DNA of 63,363 nt, from positions 1 through 63,363 of the forward strand of contig NZ_JACRSE010000008.1 in assembly GCF_014281055.1 (NCBI RefSeq), given 5' to 3'. Shown one piece after another: positions 51,000-59,008 of this stretch. A program made the translations under genes and the position numbers. How positions within the stretch are numbered: the first letter of the stretch is position 1; every line of letters begins with the position of its first letter. This DNA is from Fluviispira vulneris (lineage in GTDB: Bacteria; Bdellovibrionota_B; Oligoflexia; Silvanigrellales; Silvanigrellaceae). The notes beneath the pieces are model-generated. The model was not told the origin of the DNA and did not search any database. It worked only from the letters and a program-made list of their open reading frames with translations.

Positions 51000-52014
51000 A
51001 ATAAGATATATTTATCTGGGAGCTTTTATTGAAGCATTTGATTTTTGCGTTTATCTTGTATTTTCTCACGAGCTTTCAAAATTTCTGCTCGGAAAAGAAA
51101 GTCTATTTTTATCAATATTAATTTTTTCAATCTCCTATATAGCAAGACCTTTTGGGTCATTATTTTTTGGAATGATAGCCAAGAATCAAAAAAACGGAAT
51201 CACAACATTTTTAAGAAACTCCCCTCTCTGGATTGCAATTCCTACATTTATTATAGCATTTTGTCCACGAAATGATTTTGGAATTTATTTGTTATTAATC
51301 TGTAGATTTATGCAAGGTTTTATATTTGGCGGAGAGAGCGGTTTAAGTTTTGTTTTTGCATATTTAAACGTTACAAAATACAAGAATACTGCAATTGCTG
51401 CATTTTTAACAAGTGGAGCAGTAGCAATGGCAGCTTGTTTTATACTTATACCTCTAATTCCCTCTTTATTTAATTTAGAATCTTGGCGATTAGCTTTTAT
51501 TATATCAGGTATTCTTAGTTTATTATTTGTCATTATCAGGTCAAGGATTCCAAAAACGTGCAACGAAGTTTTTGATACAAATTCGAAAAATGTAAGCATT
51601 TTTAAAGCGATCTCTTATATAATTATTTATGCTGCTATGTTTAATACAGTTCTTGCTTTTCTAACATCTGGTCAAAAATATATAAGCTTACCAATTGCTA
51701 TGTTAAGTATTTCTTTTTTCTCAATTCTTTTTGGATTTATTTTTGACAACGTAAACATTTTTAAATTTTTAAAAATAATAAACACTATAGCAATTGTCTT
51801 TTTAATGTTTTTCATATATTTTAATCAAGATTTGTTAGCATTTTTTACAGCATTTATAATGTGCTGTGCTCTAGGTGGAATTTCGATATCATCTGCTATT
51901 AAATATTTAGCAAATAGCACGAATTTATATCCCAGTTTCGGATTAGTTTATAATGTTGTAATGGGAGTAATGGGGGCATTAGTGCCCATAATTAGAGAGG
52001 TATTTAAATCATGA
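50992..52014 (+). CDS. MFS transporter (MHS / phagosomal-transporter-like)
   Basis: 340 aa from the ATG at 50992 (GGAG 7 nt upstream), overlapping the repressor stop by 8 bp. About ten to eleven hydrophobic segments. Family signs: GAFIEAFDFCVYLVFSHEL in helix 1, SYIARPFGSLFFGMIA in the loop 2-3 motif, and RFMQGFIFGGESGLSF in helix 4. It resembles metabolite:H+ symporters and Pht-type carriers of intracellular bacteria. It is shorter than the usual 400-430 aa, so some helices are missing. Substrate unknown. Confidence 0.75.
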   Translation: MIKIRYIYLGAFIEAFDFCVYLVFSHELSKFLLGKESLFLSILIFSISYIARPFGSLFFGMIAKNQKNGITTFLRNSPLWIAIPTFIIAFCPRNDFGIYLLLICRFMQGFIFGGESGLSFVFAYLNVTKYKNTAIAAFLTSGAVAMAACFILIPLIPSLFNLESWRLAFIISGILSLLFVIIRSRIPKTCNEVFDTNSKNVSIFKAISYIIIYAAMFNTVLAFLTSGQKYISLPIAMLSISFFSILFGFIFDNVNIFKFLKIINTIAIVFLMFFIYFNQDLLAFFTAFIMCCALGGISISSAIKYLANSTNLYPSFGLVYNVVMGVMGALVPIIREVFKS

Positions 52015-52583
52015 AAACTGCACCTCGCAAGGCGATTTTAAATCCAATCGATAAAATGATTGAGTTCACTCATTTGTTTAACTCAACAATTGATAAAGAA
52101 AAAAAACTCGGTTTAAATGTTAATATGTTCACAGTTGCAGTAAATGATGGCGAGAATAATATAATACTTACCAATGCTGAACAATTAGCTAGCATTTTTA
52201 CGAATAGGGAAATGCATCTTTATTGTCCAAAATATAAAAAATTTGATCATGATAATAAATCCTCACTTTTGCTTAGTTTGGAAGAAATAACTGTTTCTAA
52301 CAAAAAAGAAGCGGAAGCAATACATGCTAGACAAAACTTTGATCAAACTATCAGGCCACGCACAACATTTTTTGCAATGTATAACCAATATAGCAAAATT
52401 TTAAAGCGAAATATACAGGCTTCGTTTACAATCGGGTTATCAAAATCTGATATAGATAAAAATGAATTTTTTTATAAAAATATTATGAACATTCACGAAG
52501 TCTTTAATAGTAGTCTAAACATAGCTTTAAATATAGATAAGTTGAAAAGAAAAAACGTATTAAATACGTTAGATATAATTTAA
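52011..52583 (+). CDS. hypothetical protein cotranscribed with the transporter
   Basis: 190 aa, coupled to the MFS gene by ATGA overlap. Alpha-beta sequence with no recognised motif. Its constant linkage to repressor and transporter would suggest a shared unit, perhaps a sensor or partner protein. Confidence 0.55.
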   Translation: MKTAPRKAILNPIDKMIEFTHLFNSTIDKEKKLGLNVNMFTVAVNDGENNIILTNAEQLASIFTNREMHLYCPKYKKFDHDNKSSLLLSLEEITVSNKKEAEAIHARQNFDQTIRPRTTFFAMYNQYSKILKRNIQASFTIGLSKSDIDKNEFFYKNIMNIHEVFNSSLNIALNIDKLKRKNVLNTLDII

Positions 52584-52585
52584 AA

Positions 52586-52603
52586 AGGTGACATTTGTCA
52601 CCT
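52586..52603 (-). terminator. minus-strand terminator hairpin
   Basis: AGGTGACA-TT-TGTCACCT, perfect 8-bp stem. On the minus strand it is followed by five T. It lies 3 bp after the stop of the 52011 gene. Confidence 0.55.
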
Positions 52604-52636
52604 CGGTTACTATTGCTGTTTTATAACGGCAGGGGT

Positions 52637-52671
52637 AAAAAAAAAGAGGTGCTCTTTGGTCGGAGCACCTC
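52637..52671 (-). terminator. strong minus-strand terminator
   Basis: GAGGTGCTC (52646-52654) and GAGCACCTC (52663-52671) form a 9-bp stem; the nine A at 52637-52645 become nine T in a leftward RNA. No leftward gene lies to its right, only the rep leader, so it should end an RNA antisense to that leader. Confidence 0.75.
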
Positions 52672-52833
52672 AATTGAATTGATTGTTTAATTCTTCGCTA
52701 AGATCTTGCAGGAAATATGCGAAGAATCCCACAAAAATATAGGTCTGTGCGGTTTTAAAACGCTAGCACTATACGTAATCAATGCTAGCATAAATAAAAA
52801 ATTCGCACAAGATCACGAGTCAAGGATGATTTT
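52672..52833 (-). ncRNA. candidate antisense RNA controlling rep
   Basis: A leftward RNA ending at 52637 would cover this segment, which is the leader of the rep gene at 52837. The segment is full of inverted repeats: ATTCTTCGC/GCGAAGAAT (52690-52698, 52719-52727), GCTAGCA/TGCTAGC (52762-52768, 52783-52789), GATCTTG/CAAGATC (52702-52708, 52808-52814). A minus-strand TTGACT -35 box lies at about 52819-52824; the -10 box is weak. This fits antisense copy-number control but is inferred. Confidence 0.45.
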
Positions 52834-52836
52834 GTG

Positions 52837-54375
52837 ATGACAAATTATGCATATTTCAAACTAAAAGCTGATTACAGTTCTCCAAAAAATCAAATAAAAC
52901 AAACAATAATAGAGCAAAACAAACAACGTGATGAGTCAAAAATAGTATCGGGACTACCCTCCGAATTGCTCGCCGTGTTCCTGTTATCTCAATCAAATCG
53001 AGATTGTGAATTGCAATTTAATTCACAGGGGAAATTCCATAGTATACAACTGCAAAATATAGATAAATTAGGCCGAAAATTCGCGGATGTTTTGATCGGC
53101 GTTGAGCTTAACGAGCATGTTGTCACACGAGAGATGCAGCTGCTGAATTCTCAAGTCATCAGGGCTCGAGGTGCGCCTTTAAAAAAATGCGCGATAGACG
53201 TTCTCGTGAAATCGTATGCGACGTTTCGTGAATGGTTTGTCAGATCAAAATCAGAAAAAATGAGTTTGAGAGATTTAATTTCTGCAATTAATAAAGATAA
53301 CTCAGCAAACGGCAAACAGAATTTGAATGTATTAATGCAATTATTACTGTTATCAAAAGTTGAGTTGTATTCGTCTCAAGATGACAAAATATTATTACCA
53401 ATGTCCCGTTTGTTTACTGTTGTATCTAGTGAGGCAGACGCTCAGGAGGCACTCAGATCGTTGATTAGAGAGGCTAGAGACAAGAGCGAATCAAAAAAAA
53501 GAGGCGGTATAAAAAGCGGCAGACTAATGGACGTTTGCAAAAATATTTTTGTAGATTTTTCTGGCAGTGCATATGAGCGACTTTTTTTAGCGCACACTAA
53601 AATGACAAAGAAAGGGCTTGTAGCGACAGGTTCATTCTTTAGATATGATTTGTCCCTCGGTAATGCAGAAGCCCGTCTCTGCGCTCTGCTAGACATGCAT
53701 AGGCCATATCTTCGAGAGCACAACACTGACGGATCAATCACACAGCTCACACTCGCGAAAACGTTTTCTCTAAATTCTATTGTTGCGCTCACAGGACAAA
53801 CTACTGAATCAAAAAAGGATCCACGTCGTTTTAAAGAAACATGCAGGGTTGCTGCTTCAACATTTGGCGCAATTGCTTATAGTATTAGCAATTTTTCTAT
53901 TGAGTATCAAAAATTTATAGACCCTACCCAAAAATCAACATCAGAACCTTTTGCGGAAAATATAGGGGGGGATCAGAACCTTTTGCGGAAGAACTCAGAA
54001 CCTTTTGCGGAAGAAAATGATAAAACTCAGAACCTTTTGCGGAGCTTTTCAGAACCTTTTGCGGAAACAGCCCCAAAATGTTCAACTCTAACAACAACAA
54101 AAAAGCCTTTAGTATATATAAGTAATCTTAATATAGTAACTACTAGTATCCCAAAAATTTCAGATCAGCAGTCCGAAGACTCAAAACCTCAACTTTCAGA
54201 AGACATCAAAAAATTCATCGACTCATTTCCGCCAGTCCCCAAAAGACGTGAATACGCCCGTATTAGAAAACTCGATTCTTTTGATGAATACGAAAAAGAA
54301 ATTCGATCATCACCTGGATTTTTTAATTTCACGCGCAAATCATCATTAAAAAACAGCATAGCGTCTAAAAATTAG
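52837..54375 (+). CDS. putative plasmid replication initiator with in-gene iterons
   Basis: 512 aa from ATG 52837 (GTG 52834 also possible; AAGGA upstream). The first 370 residues are a mixed helical domain with no family I can name with certainty; FVDFSGSAYERLFLAHTKM and AEARLCALLDMHRPYLREHNTDGS are notable. Then five iterons (53941-54065) are translated as SEPFAE or QNLLR, followed by an AT-rich region and a basic helical end. Position, upstream control region and internal iterons point to the plasmid replication initiator. Confidence 0.65.
   Translation: MTNYAYFKLKADYSSPKNQIKQTIIEQNKQRDESKIVSGLPSELLAVFLLSQSNRDCELQFNSQGKFHSIQLQNIDKLGRKFADVLIGVELNEHVVTREMQLLNSQVIRARGAPLKKCAIDVLVKSYATFREWFVRSKSEKMSLRDLISAINKDNSANGKQNLNVLMQLLLLSKVELYSSQDDKILLPMSRLFTVVSSEADAQEALRSLIREARDKSESKKRGGIKSGRLMDVCKNIFVDFSGSAYERLFLAHTKMTKKGLVATGSFFRYDLSLGNAEARLCALLDMHRPYLREHNTDGSITQLTLAKTFSLNSIVALTGQTTESKKDPRRFKETCRVAASTFGAIAYSISNFSIEYQKFIDPTQKSTSEPFAENIGGDQNLLRKNSEPFAEENDKTQNLLRSFSEPFAETAPKCSTLTTTKKPLVYISNLNIVTTSIPKISDQQSEDSKPQLSEDIKKFIDSFPPVPKRREYARIRKLDSFDEYEKEIRSSPGFFNFTRKSSLKNSIASKN
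53941..54065. repeat. five 17-bp iterons inside rep, candidate oriV
   Basis: TCAGAACCTTTTGCGGA at 53941, 53973, 53995, 54027 and 54049. Spacing is 32, 22, 32, 22 bp, that is about three and two helical turns. Copies 1, 3 and 5 are read in frame as SEPFAE, copies 2 and 4 in another frame as QNLLR, so selection is on the DNA. The following 54075-54160 is AT-rich and could melt. Confidence 0.85.
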
Positions 54376-54385
54376 GGGTTATTTT

Positions 54386-54553
54386 ATGTCTGAAACAATT
54401 GAGGATCAAAAAAAGCGAGGACGTAAAAAAATGACTGAAGCAGAGAAAATTGAGAGAGACGAAAAAAGACGGAGTCTTAAAAAACTGAGAAATCGAGCTT
54501 ACTACGTAACAAAAACTATTTTTAAACGTCGCGAAAAAAAGTCAGCCAATTAA
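54386..54553 (+). CDS. short basic protein
   Basis: 55 aa, MSETIEDQKKRGRKKMTEAEK at the start; helical with many Arg/Lys. AGGGG lies upstream of the ATG and it follows rep after 10 bp. A nucleic-acid-binding or copy-control peptide is possible. Confidence 0.5.
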   Translation: MSETIEDQKKRGRKKMTEAEKIERDEKRRSLKKLRNRAYYVTKTIFKRREKKSAN

Positions 54554-54626
54554 ATAGACTATCATTTTTTTTTATTTTAGATTTCATGTGAACTGAGTTT
54601 AATCCCAAAGTGGAGACGAGATATAT

Positions 54627-55058
54627 ATGCTACGCATTACTATTATTAATACGTCAAATAATGACGTTTTTTACGCAACTGAAAAATCTGTTGGATTTGA
54701 TATACCGTCAAATCAATCTATCATTTTATTACCGTTTCAAACTAAAATTATTAAAACTGGGCTATCCTTTAAAGTAGAAGACAAATCGTCGTTTAATAAC
54801 ATACGTTTTGAACTACAAATTAGACCTCGCAGCTCCTCATTAATTAAAGAAAATCTCTATATTCAGTTAGGCACTATTGATCAAGATTACACGGGAGAAA
54901 TCCACGTAATCGTTAAAAATCTTTCACCACTCCCCAAGCGAATTAAAAAAGGCCAGCGCATTGCGCAGGGCGTTATTAGCTCAGTTTATATTGCTGATAA
55001 CGTCATAAACAAAAATAAAAAACGCAATAATTCAGGATTTGGGAGTACTGGAAAATGA
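54627..55058 (+). CDS. dut: dUTPase
   Basis: 143 aa. Five motifs: SVGFDI, RPRSSS, GTIDQDYTGEI, RIAQGVI and SGFGSTG. Cleaves dUTP to dUMP and keeps uracil out of DNA. Uses the AATCCCAAAGTGGAGAC leader. Coupled to the next gene by 4 bp. Confidence 0.93.
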   Translation: MLRITIINTSNNDVFYATEKSVGFDIPSNQSIILLPFQTKIIKTGLSFKVEDKSSFNNIRFELQIRPRSSSLIKENLYIQLGTIDQDYTGEIHVIVKNLSPLPKRIKKGQRIAQGVISSVYIADNVINKNKKRNNSGFGSTGK

Positions 55059-55339
55059 AAGCAAAAAAATATAATCCGTCAGCTCAAAAAATTGTTAGTT
55101 ATACACAACAACAAATTGATGAATTAAAAGCATACGAAGACCAATTGCACAAAGACATGATTTACATAATCGACAACGACATCACACGTGCATATGCTGA
55201 TATGAAAAAACACATACGCAAAAATTTAGACAGCAAACGCATTATACACAACAGAAATATATACACTGCATTAATAAATCTTAAAAAATCAGCTCAATTA
55301 CTAATCAAAAAATATGAGGAGAATTTTGATGCAAATTAA
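55055..55339 (+). CDS. hypothetical helical protein
   Basis: 94 aa, helical and basic. SYTQQQIDELKAYEDQLHKDMIYIIDNDITRAYADMKKHIRKNL. No family recognised. Overlaps neighbours on both sides. Confidence 0.5.
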   Translation: MKAKKYNPSAQKIVSYTQQQIDELKAYEDQLHKDMIYIIDNDITRAYADMKKHIRKNLDSKRIIHNRNIYTALINLKKSAQLLIKKYEENFDAN

Positions 55340-55607
55340 AGACGATGTGAAAACTGAGGTTGAAAACCCTCAAAATTTAACAACTGAAGAAACAGTTCAG
55401 TTAAAAAGATATGACATTGGCATGTCATATTACGTCACGAATAATTTAGATGACATGAATAAAGCCAGAGAATTATTAGGATTAAGTCCGCTTAAAAACA
55501 AAAAGAAAAAATGCTTGAGATGTAACAGTTATTTTAAATCCGCTGAGTATCGTTTGTGTGCAAATTGCAGAAATTTTGCAAATAGTAATAATTCTAGTTT
55601 TTTATGA
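55329..55607 (+). CDS. zinc-finger protein
   Basis: 92 aa from ATG 55329, with GAGGAG upstream; 55314 is in frame. The C-terminal half has CLRC and CANC pairs, a short zinc ribbon (KCLRCNSYFKSAEYRLCANC). Probably binds nucleic acid or a protein. Confidence 0.6.
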   Translation: MQIKDDVKTEVENPQNLTTEETVQLKRYDIGMSYYVTNNLDDMNKARELLGLSPLKNKKKKCLRCNSYFKSAEYRLCANCRNFANSNNSSFL

Positions 55608-55619
55608 GAGGAAATATGC

Positions 55620-55907
55620 ATGAAAACAAAAAATATCAGTGATTATATTGACGAAATAAACGCATTGAGAATTGAGAATGAATTGTTGAAACGAGATAAA
55701 AAAACTCTCGTTGAAGCTGTGGAAAAAATGGCTTCTGATGCTCGAAATCAACTACATAATTTAGAAAAAACATTGGATTTATTTAGAATTATAAACAGAA
55801 ATGTGCGTACTGTAAATAATAAACAAAGCCCACCACCCGAGGGTGTAAAACGTCCCGTGGGTAGTATTGATGGCTCAAACATTATGATTAAATCTTGGAG
55901 TAAATAA
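55620..55907 (+). CDS. coiled-coil protein
   Basis: 95 aa; heptads in the first 60 residues (EINALRIENELLKRDKKTLVEAVEKM), then a polar tail. GAGG precedes the ATG. Function unknown. Confidence 0.5.
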   Translation: MKTKNISDYIDEINALRIENELLKRDKKTLVEAVEKMASDARNQLHNLEKTLDLFRIINRNVRTVNNKQSPPPEGVKRPVGSIDGSNIMIKSWSK

Positions 55908-56107
55908 TGAATAAAAATATATATAATCTAAAAACTATTGAAGCGCTAAAATTAATGCTAGACGGGAAAAAAGTTAAATGCGAAGACGGAACTATTTTTC
56001 AAATTAATTTCGAAAAAGAATTGGTTGTAACAGATCAAAATGATGAATTTAAAATTCATGATTTTTTAAAATCAGACCCTTATAAATTTAAAGAAATTTT
56101 GGAGTAA
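55907..56107 (+). CDS. small protein of a three-member family, copy 1
   Basis: 66 aa. The pattern EALKLMLDGKKVKCEDGTIFQI, followed by a strand and an F-L segment, recurs at 58707 and 62763. The gene starts in the previous stop and is followed by the defective ImmA-like gene. Function unknown. Confidence 0.6.
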   Translation: MNKNIYNLKTIEALKLMLDGKKVKCEDGTIFQINFEKELVVTDQNDEFKIHDFLKSDPYKFKEILE

Positions 56108-56110
56108 ATA

Positions 56111-56536
56111 ATGTCTGAAATTGAGCTGTTTAAAACATCTGTACCCAAAAAAATAAAAAGATTTGCAATCAATAATTTTGGAGTCGAAATAATTGTAGCA
56201 GAGAGTTTGAAAAAAGCAGGTATATATTCAGATGATAAAAAATCAAATAACGCAGATGTTGTTTATATTAATAACATAGTATTTGTAAAAAAATATACAA
56301 AACATAAAGCAGATGACTTGAGCTTTTTAATACTAAAATGCCTTGGCCTTGCAGTTATACATCATTTTAAATATCAGAATTTAAAAATAACTAAAATAAA
56401 TGAGGAGATTCAGGCTATAGGTATTGCTTTTTCTTTAGCTGTTTTTCTTAAAATTAGGGTTTCAAAAATGATGATTAGAAATTTAAATAGATTGATTTCC
56501 GTTGATGATAGTAAACAATTTTTTTTAGAATTTTAG
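56111..56536 (+). CDS. ImmA/IrrE-like protein without the zinc motif
   Basis: 141 aa. It aligns with the 59009 protein: IIVAESLKKAGIYSDD matches IRVADSLKDANINWLDD, and EEIQAIGIAFSLA matches EEISANCIAFTLA. Where the paralogue has LHEVGHAFIQHH this one has LKCLGLAVIHH, so the HExxH zinc site is lost. It may bind the same partner without cutting it. Confidence 0.6.
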   Translation: MSEIELFKTSVPKKIKRFAINNFGVEIIVAESLKKAGIYSDDKKSNNADVVYINNIVFVKKYTKHKADDLSFLILKCLGLAVIHHFKYQNLKITKINEEIQAIGIAFSLAVFLKIRVSKMMIRNLNRLISVDDSKQFFLEF

Positions 56537-56544
56537 GAGATAAT

Positions 56545-56886
56545 ATGACTATATATCATTTAGAAAATGATAAAACAGAGGATCTTTTTCACAAACTTAC
56601 TAGCGAGGGTCGACAAAAAGCGTATGAAATTTCACGCACTAATGACAAAAATATTACATATAAAATAGTGCAAAAAATATATATTGATGAAATATTTTCT
56701 GAAGGTATAAGTGAAAAATCAATCATAATTTGCACACAAATAAGAAATAAATTTAAAGAATTAGCTGGTTTACTTGTAGATAATATCAAAGATGAGCACA
56801 AATTAGAAATTGCACTAACAAATCTGGAAAGCGCAATGCTTTTTGCAGAAGCTGGAATTAATAAAAATTTAGGAGAAAATAAATGA
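56545..56886 (+). CDS. possible Acb2-like anti-CBASS protein
   Basis: 113 aa. The C-terminal 50 residues (TQIRNKFKELAGLLVDNIKDEHKLEIALTNLESAMLFAEAGINKN) follow the pattern of Acb2-type proteins, which bind cyclic oligonucleotides and block CBASS. The N-terminal half is unlike those I know. Fold and role need testing; the call rests on sequence pattern, size and early position. Confidence 0.45.
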   Translation: MTIYHLENDKTEDLFHKLTSEGRQKAYEISRTNDKNITYKIVQKIYIDEIFSEGISEKSIIICTQIRNKFKELAGLLVDNIKDEHKLEIALTNLESAMLFAEAGINKNLGENK

Positions 56887-57479
56887 CAACATTAGCTACA
56901 AAAAACGAAAGTGAGGCGCTGCAAATATTAATGTCAAATTTAGACGATTCAAAATTTATAACAGATGAATTTCTCGCTGAATTTGCAGGAGTCAGAAAAG
57001 ACAATTTCAATTGCAAAGCTGAGCAGCTAAAAAAATGCGGAATACTGGATAATTTTTATAAAATAACAATAGATAATTTTAATAATATTGGAATAGTCAA
57101 TCAAAAAATAATTATTAAATATAAATTATCAGATGTTATCCTTATTTTAAGCCAATATGAGAATAGTCACCAAAGAAGGGCTTTGAAATTATGCAAGCGA
57201 GCGTTAGATATGTTTGTAGATGACGCTATTATGAACTATGAAAATTTTATAGAATCTAATTTAATGCACATTCAAAAAACATTATCAGGATTGCAAGAAA
57301 AACATTCAAAATTCAGTAACGAATTAATTCAGATTAAAAATTCAAAATTGAATAAAAATTCTCAAGAGAAATTAATACATATTCAAAAAACAATTGCTGG
57401 ATTAAAGAAAAAACATACTAAATTTAGCGACGAATTAATGCAGATTAAAAACTCAAAATTAAACAAAATTAGGCCATAA
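56883..57479 (+). CDS. DNA-binding-like protein with a tandem C-terminal repeat
   Basis: 198 aa. The first 120 residues have a BRO- or KilA-like feel (FLAEFAGVRKDNFNCKAEQLKKCGIL) but are not certain. The last 70 residues are two copies of one 33-36 aa unit, each with HIQKT-(L/I)-(S/A)-GL and KFS-(N/D)-EL-(I/M)-QIKNSKLNK, a recent tandem duplication. Coupled to the previous gene by ATGA. Confidence 0.5.
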   Translation: MTTLATKNESEALQILMSNLDDSKFITDEFLAEFAGVRKDNFNCKAEQLKKCGILDNFYKITIDNFNNIGIVNQKIIIKYKLSDVILILSQYENSHQRRALKLCKRALDMFVDDAIMNYENFIESNLMHIQKTLSGLQEKHSKFSNELIQIKNSKLNKNSQEKLIHIQKTIAGLKKKHTKFSDELMQIKNSKLNKIRP

Positions 57480-57487
57480 ACAGGAGC

Positions 57488-57507
57488 GGCCAAACAAATG
57501 TTTGGCC
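57488..57507. promoter_or_regulatory. palindrome at the first start of the O-like gene
   Basis: GGCCAAACA-AA-TGTTTGGCC is a perfect 9-bp-arm inverted repeat that contains an ATG at 57498. It would hide that start in RNA or serve as an operator. No T-run follows. Confidence 0.5.
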
Positions 57508-57596
57508 TACCGACGAATACGAGACGTATTAGCTACGCATCAGCTCAGAGCGTAGCACAAGGATTAGGAATTGCAACAGCAAATAAAGGAGTGGCT

Positions 57597-58643
57597 ATGT
57601 CATCAGGATCGTTTATAAAACTATCATACCCCCTCAGTAGAAAATTAGGAATCCCAAAATCTTTGGTATTACAGAAAATAATTGATTGGGTTTCTGTAAA
57701 TAAAAACAAATCAAACATGAAAAAAGGGAATGCTGTCTGGGTAAAACGTTCTGCGCAGGAGTTAGCTCAGGATTTAGACGGCAATATGTCAGCGCGTAGT
57801 ATTGAGCGCCATTTGTCTGAGCTTGCAAACGAAGGTTGGATCATAAAAGAGAATTTTAACAGAAATAGTTTTGATAGGACTACGTGGTACACAGTTAACG
57901 GGCGTTTAGTAAGCATTGCGTTAAAAGAATGGAACGCAGAACAGAGCGACAAAATGTCGTCTTCAGATAACGATCAACTGTCGGAATCTGAAACCGACAA
58001 ATTGTCGAAAAATTTAAATTCATGTGCCGACAATCGATCGGAATCTGAAACCGACAATCTGAGTGCAGTCGGTACGCAAATTGGCGAATCAGAATTACGC
58101 AACAGTTACGATTCTCCCAACAATATAGTAATAGATAAAGAATATAAAAAAAGAATAGATGAAGAACAGATAAATATTACAGAAAATTTTTTAGACTTAA
58201 AAAAGACAAAAATCAGAGTTGTGAAAACCAATGAGAAAAAATTAGACGAAAGATCGGCTCAATTACTCAAATCTGGAATTGACGCATACGTAAAAGCGTA
58301 CGAGCAACGCTACAAAGCAAAGTTCCTAGATTTCGCAACTCTCAATCGTTCAATACAGCAAATAATAAAAAAAATGGGCAAATCGTTTTCTGAACAAAAT
58401 TTAATTGATTGCGTGAATTGCTATATGCGCTCGCAAAATTCGTGGCATTTGACTAAAGGCCACTCTCCAATCTACCTCGCTGGTGACATTCAAAATATTT
58501 TTGCAGCAACACAAAATAAAAACGTCATCAAAACACAAACGCAGGCTCGTCACAGCGATTTATCAAGTGCGATTGATCAGTCTATCGCAAATGCAATGGA
58601 AGCTCTTAGAGACGAAAAGAACAGTGATATTTTTGATGTTTAA
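57597..58643 (+). CDS. lambda O-like replication initiator
   Basis: 348 aa from ATG 57597 (AAAGGAG upstream; an in-frame start at 57498 has AGGAG but lies in a palindrome). Winged helix at about 40-100 (VWVKRSAQELAQDLDGNMSARSIERHLSELANEGWI), then a polar linker whose DNA holds CGACA repeats, then a C-terminal domain (AKFLDFATLNRSIQQIIKKMGKSFSEQNLIDCVNCYM). Like lambda O it would bind an origin inside its own gene and load helicase. Probably the lytic initiator. Confidence 0.7.
   Translation: MSSGSFIKLSYPLSRKLGIPKSLVLQKIIDWVSVNKNKSNMKKGNAVWVKRSAQELAQDLDGNMSARSIERHLSELANEGWIIKENFNRNSFDRTTWYTVNGRLVSIALKEWNAEQSDKMSSSDNDQLSESETDKLSKNLNSCADNRSESETDNLSAVGTQIGESELRNSYDSPNNIVIDKEYKKRIDEEQINITENFLDLKKTKIRVVKTNEKKLDERSAQLLKSGIDAYVKAYEQRYKAKFLDFATLNRSIQQIIKKMGKSFSEQNLIDCVNCYMRSQNSWHLTKGHSPIYLAGDIQNIFAATQNKNVIKTQTQARHSDLSSAIDQSIANAMEALRDEKNSDIFDV
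57947..58057. repeat. CGACA/TGTCG cluster inside the O-like gene, candidate lytic origin
   Basis: Seven CGACA or TGTCG boxes in 111 bp: CGACA-AAA-TGTCG (57947-57959), TGTCGG and CCGACA (57979-57999), CGACAA-A-TTGTCG (57995-58007), and CGACA at 58028 and 58052. TCGGAATCTGAAACCGACAA occurs twice (57981, 58038). This is the place of ori in lambda O. Confidence 0.6.
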
Positions 58644-58706
58644 ACTTTGATTAAATTAGAGGCATAACATGATTTTTTATTTTGAATTTTTCAAAACAGA
58701 GGATTT

Positions 58707-58979
58707 ATGATCAACAAAGAAGATTACAAATTTGATTCAAAAGAGGCATTTAAACGTTTGCTGGATGGAAAATCAATTATATCTAAATTCGGTATTGTAT
58801 ATAAAATAAAAGGAAAATCTATTCAAACAAGCACAGAAAAAATATGCTCATTTGCTGAGTTTTTAAATTATGACAATGAATATTTATTTAAAGAATTTAT
58901 TAAAGGTAAAGACTATATTTTTGTTTATAATAAAAAATTAAGAACTTTTGAAAAAATTTTAGAATTTGATTTTATTTAA
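58707..58979 (+). CDS. small protein of a three-member family, copy 2
   Basis: 90 aa. EAFKRLLDGKSIISKFGIVYKIKGKSIQT matches copy 1 (55907) and copy 3 (62763). Like copy 1 it stands directly before an ImmA/IrrE-like gene, which suggests a duplicated two-gene cassette. Confidence 0.6.
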   Translation: MINKEDYKFDSKEAFKRLLDGKSIISKFGIVYKIKGKSIQTSTEKICSFAEFLNYDNEYLFKEFIKGKDYIFVYNKKLRTFEKILEFDFI

Positions 58980-59008
58980 TTATTAAAATAAAAAGGAAAT
59001 TAAGTATA

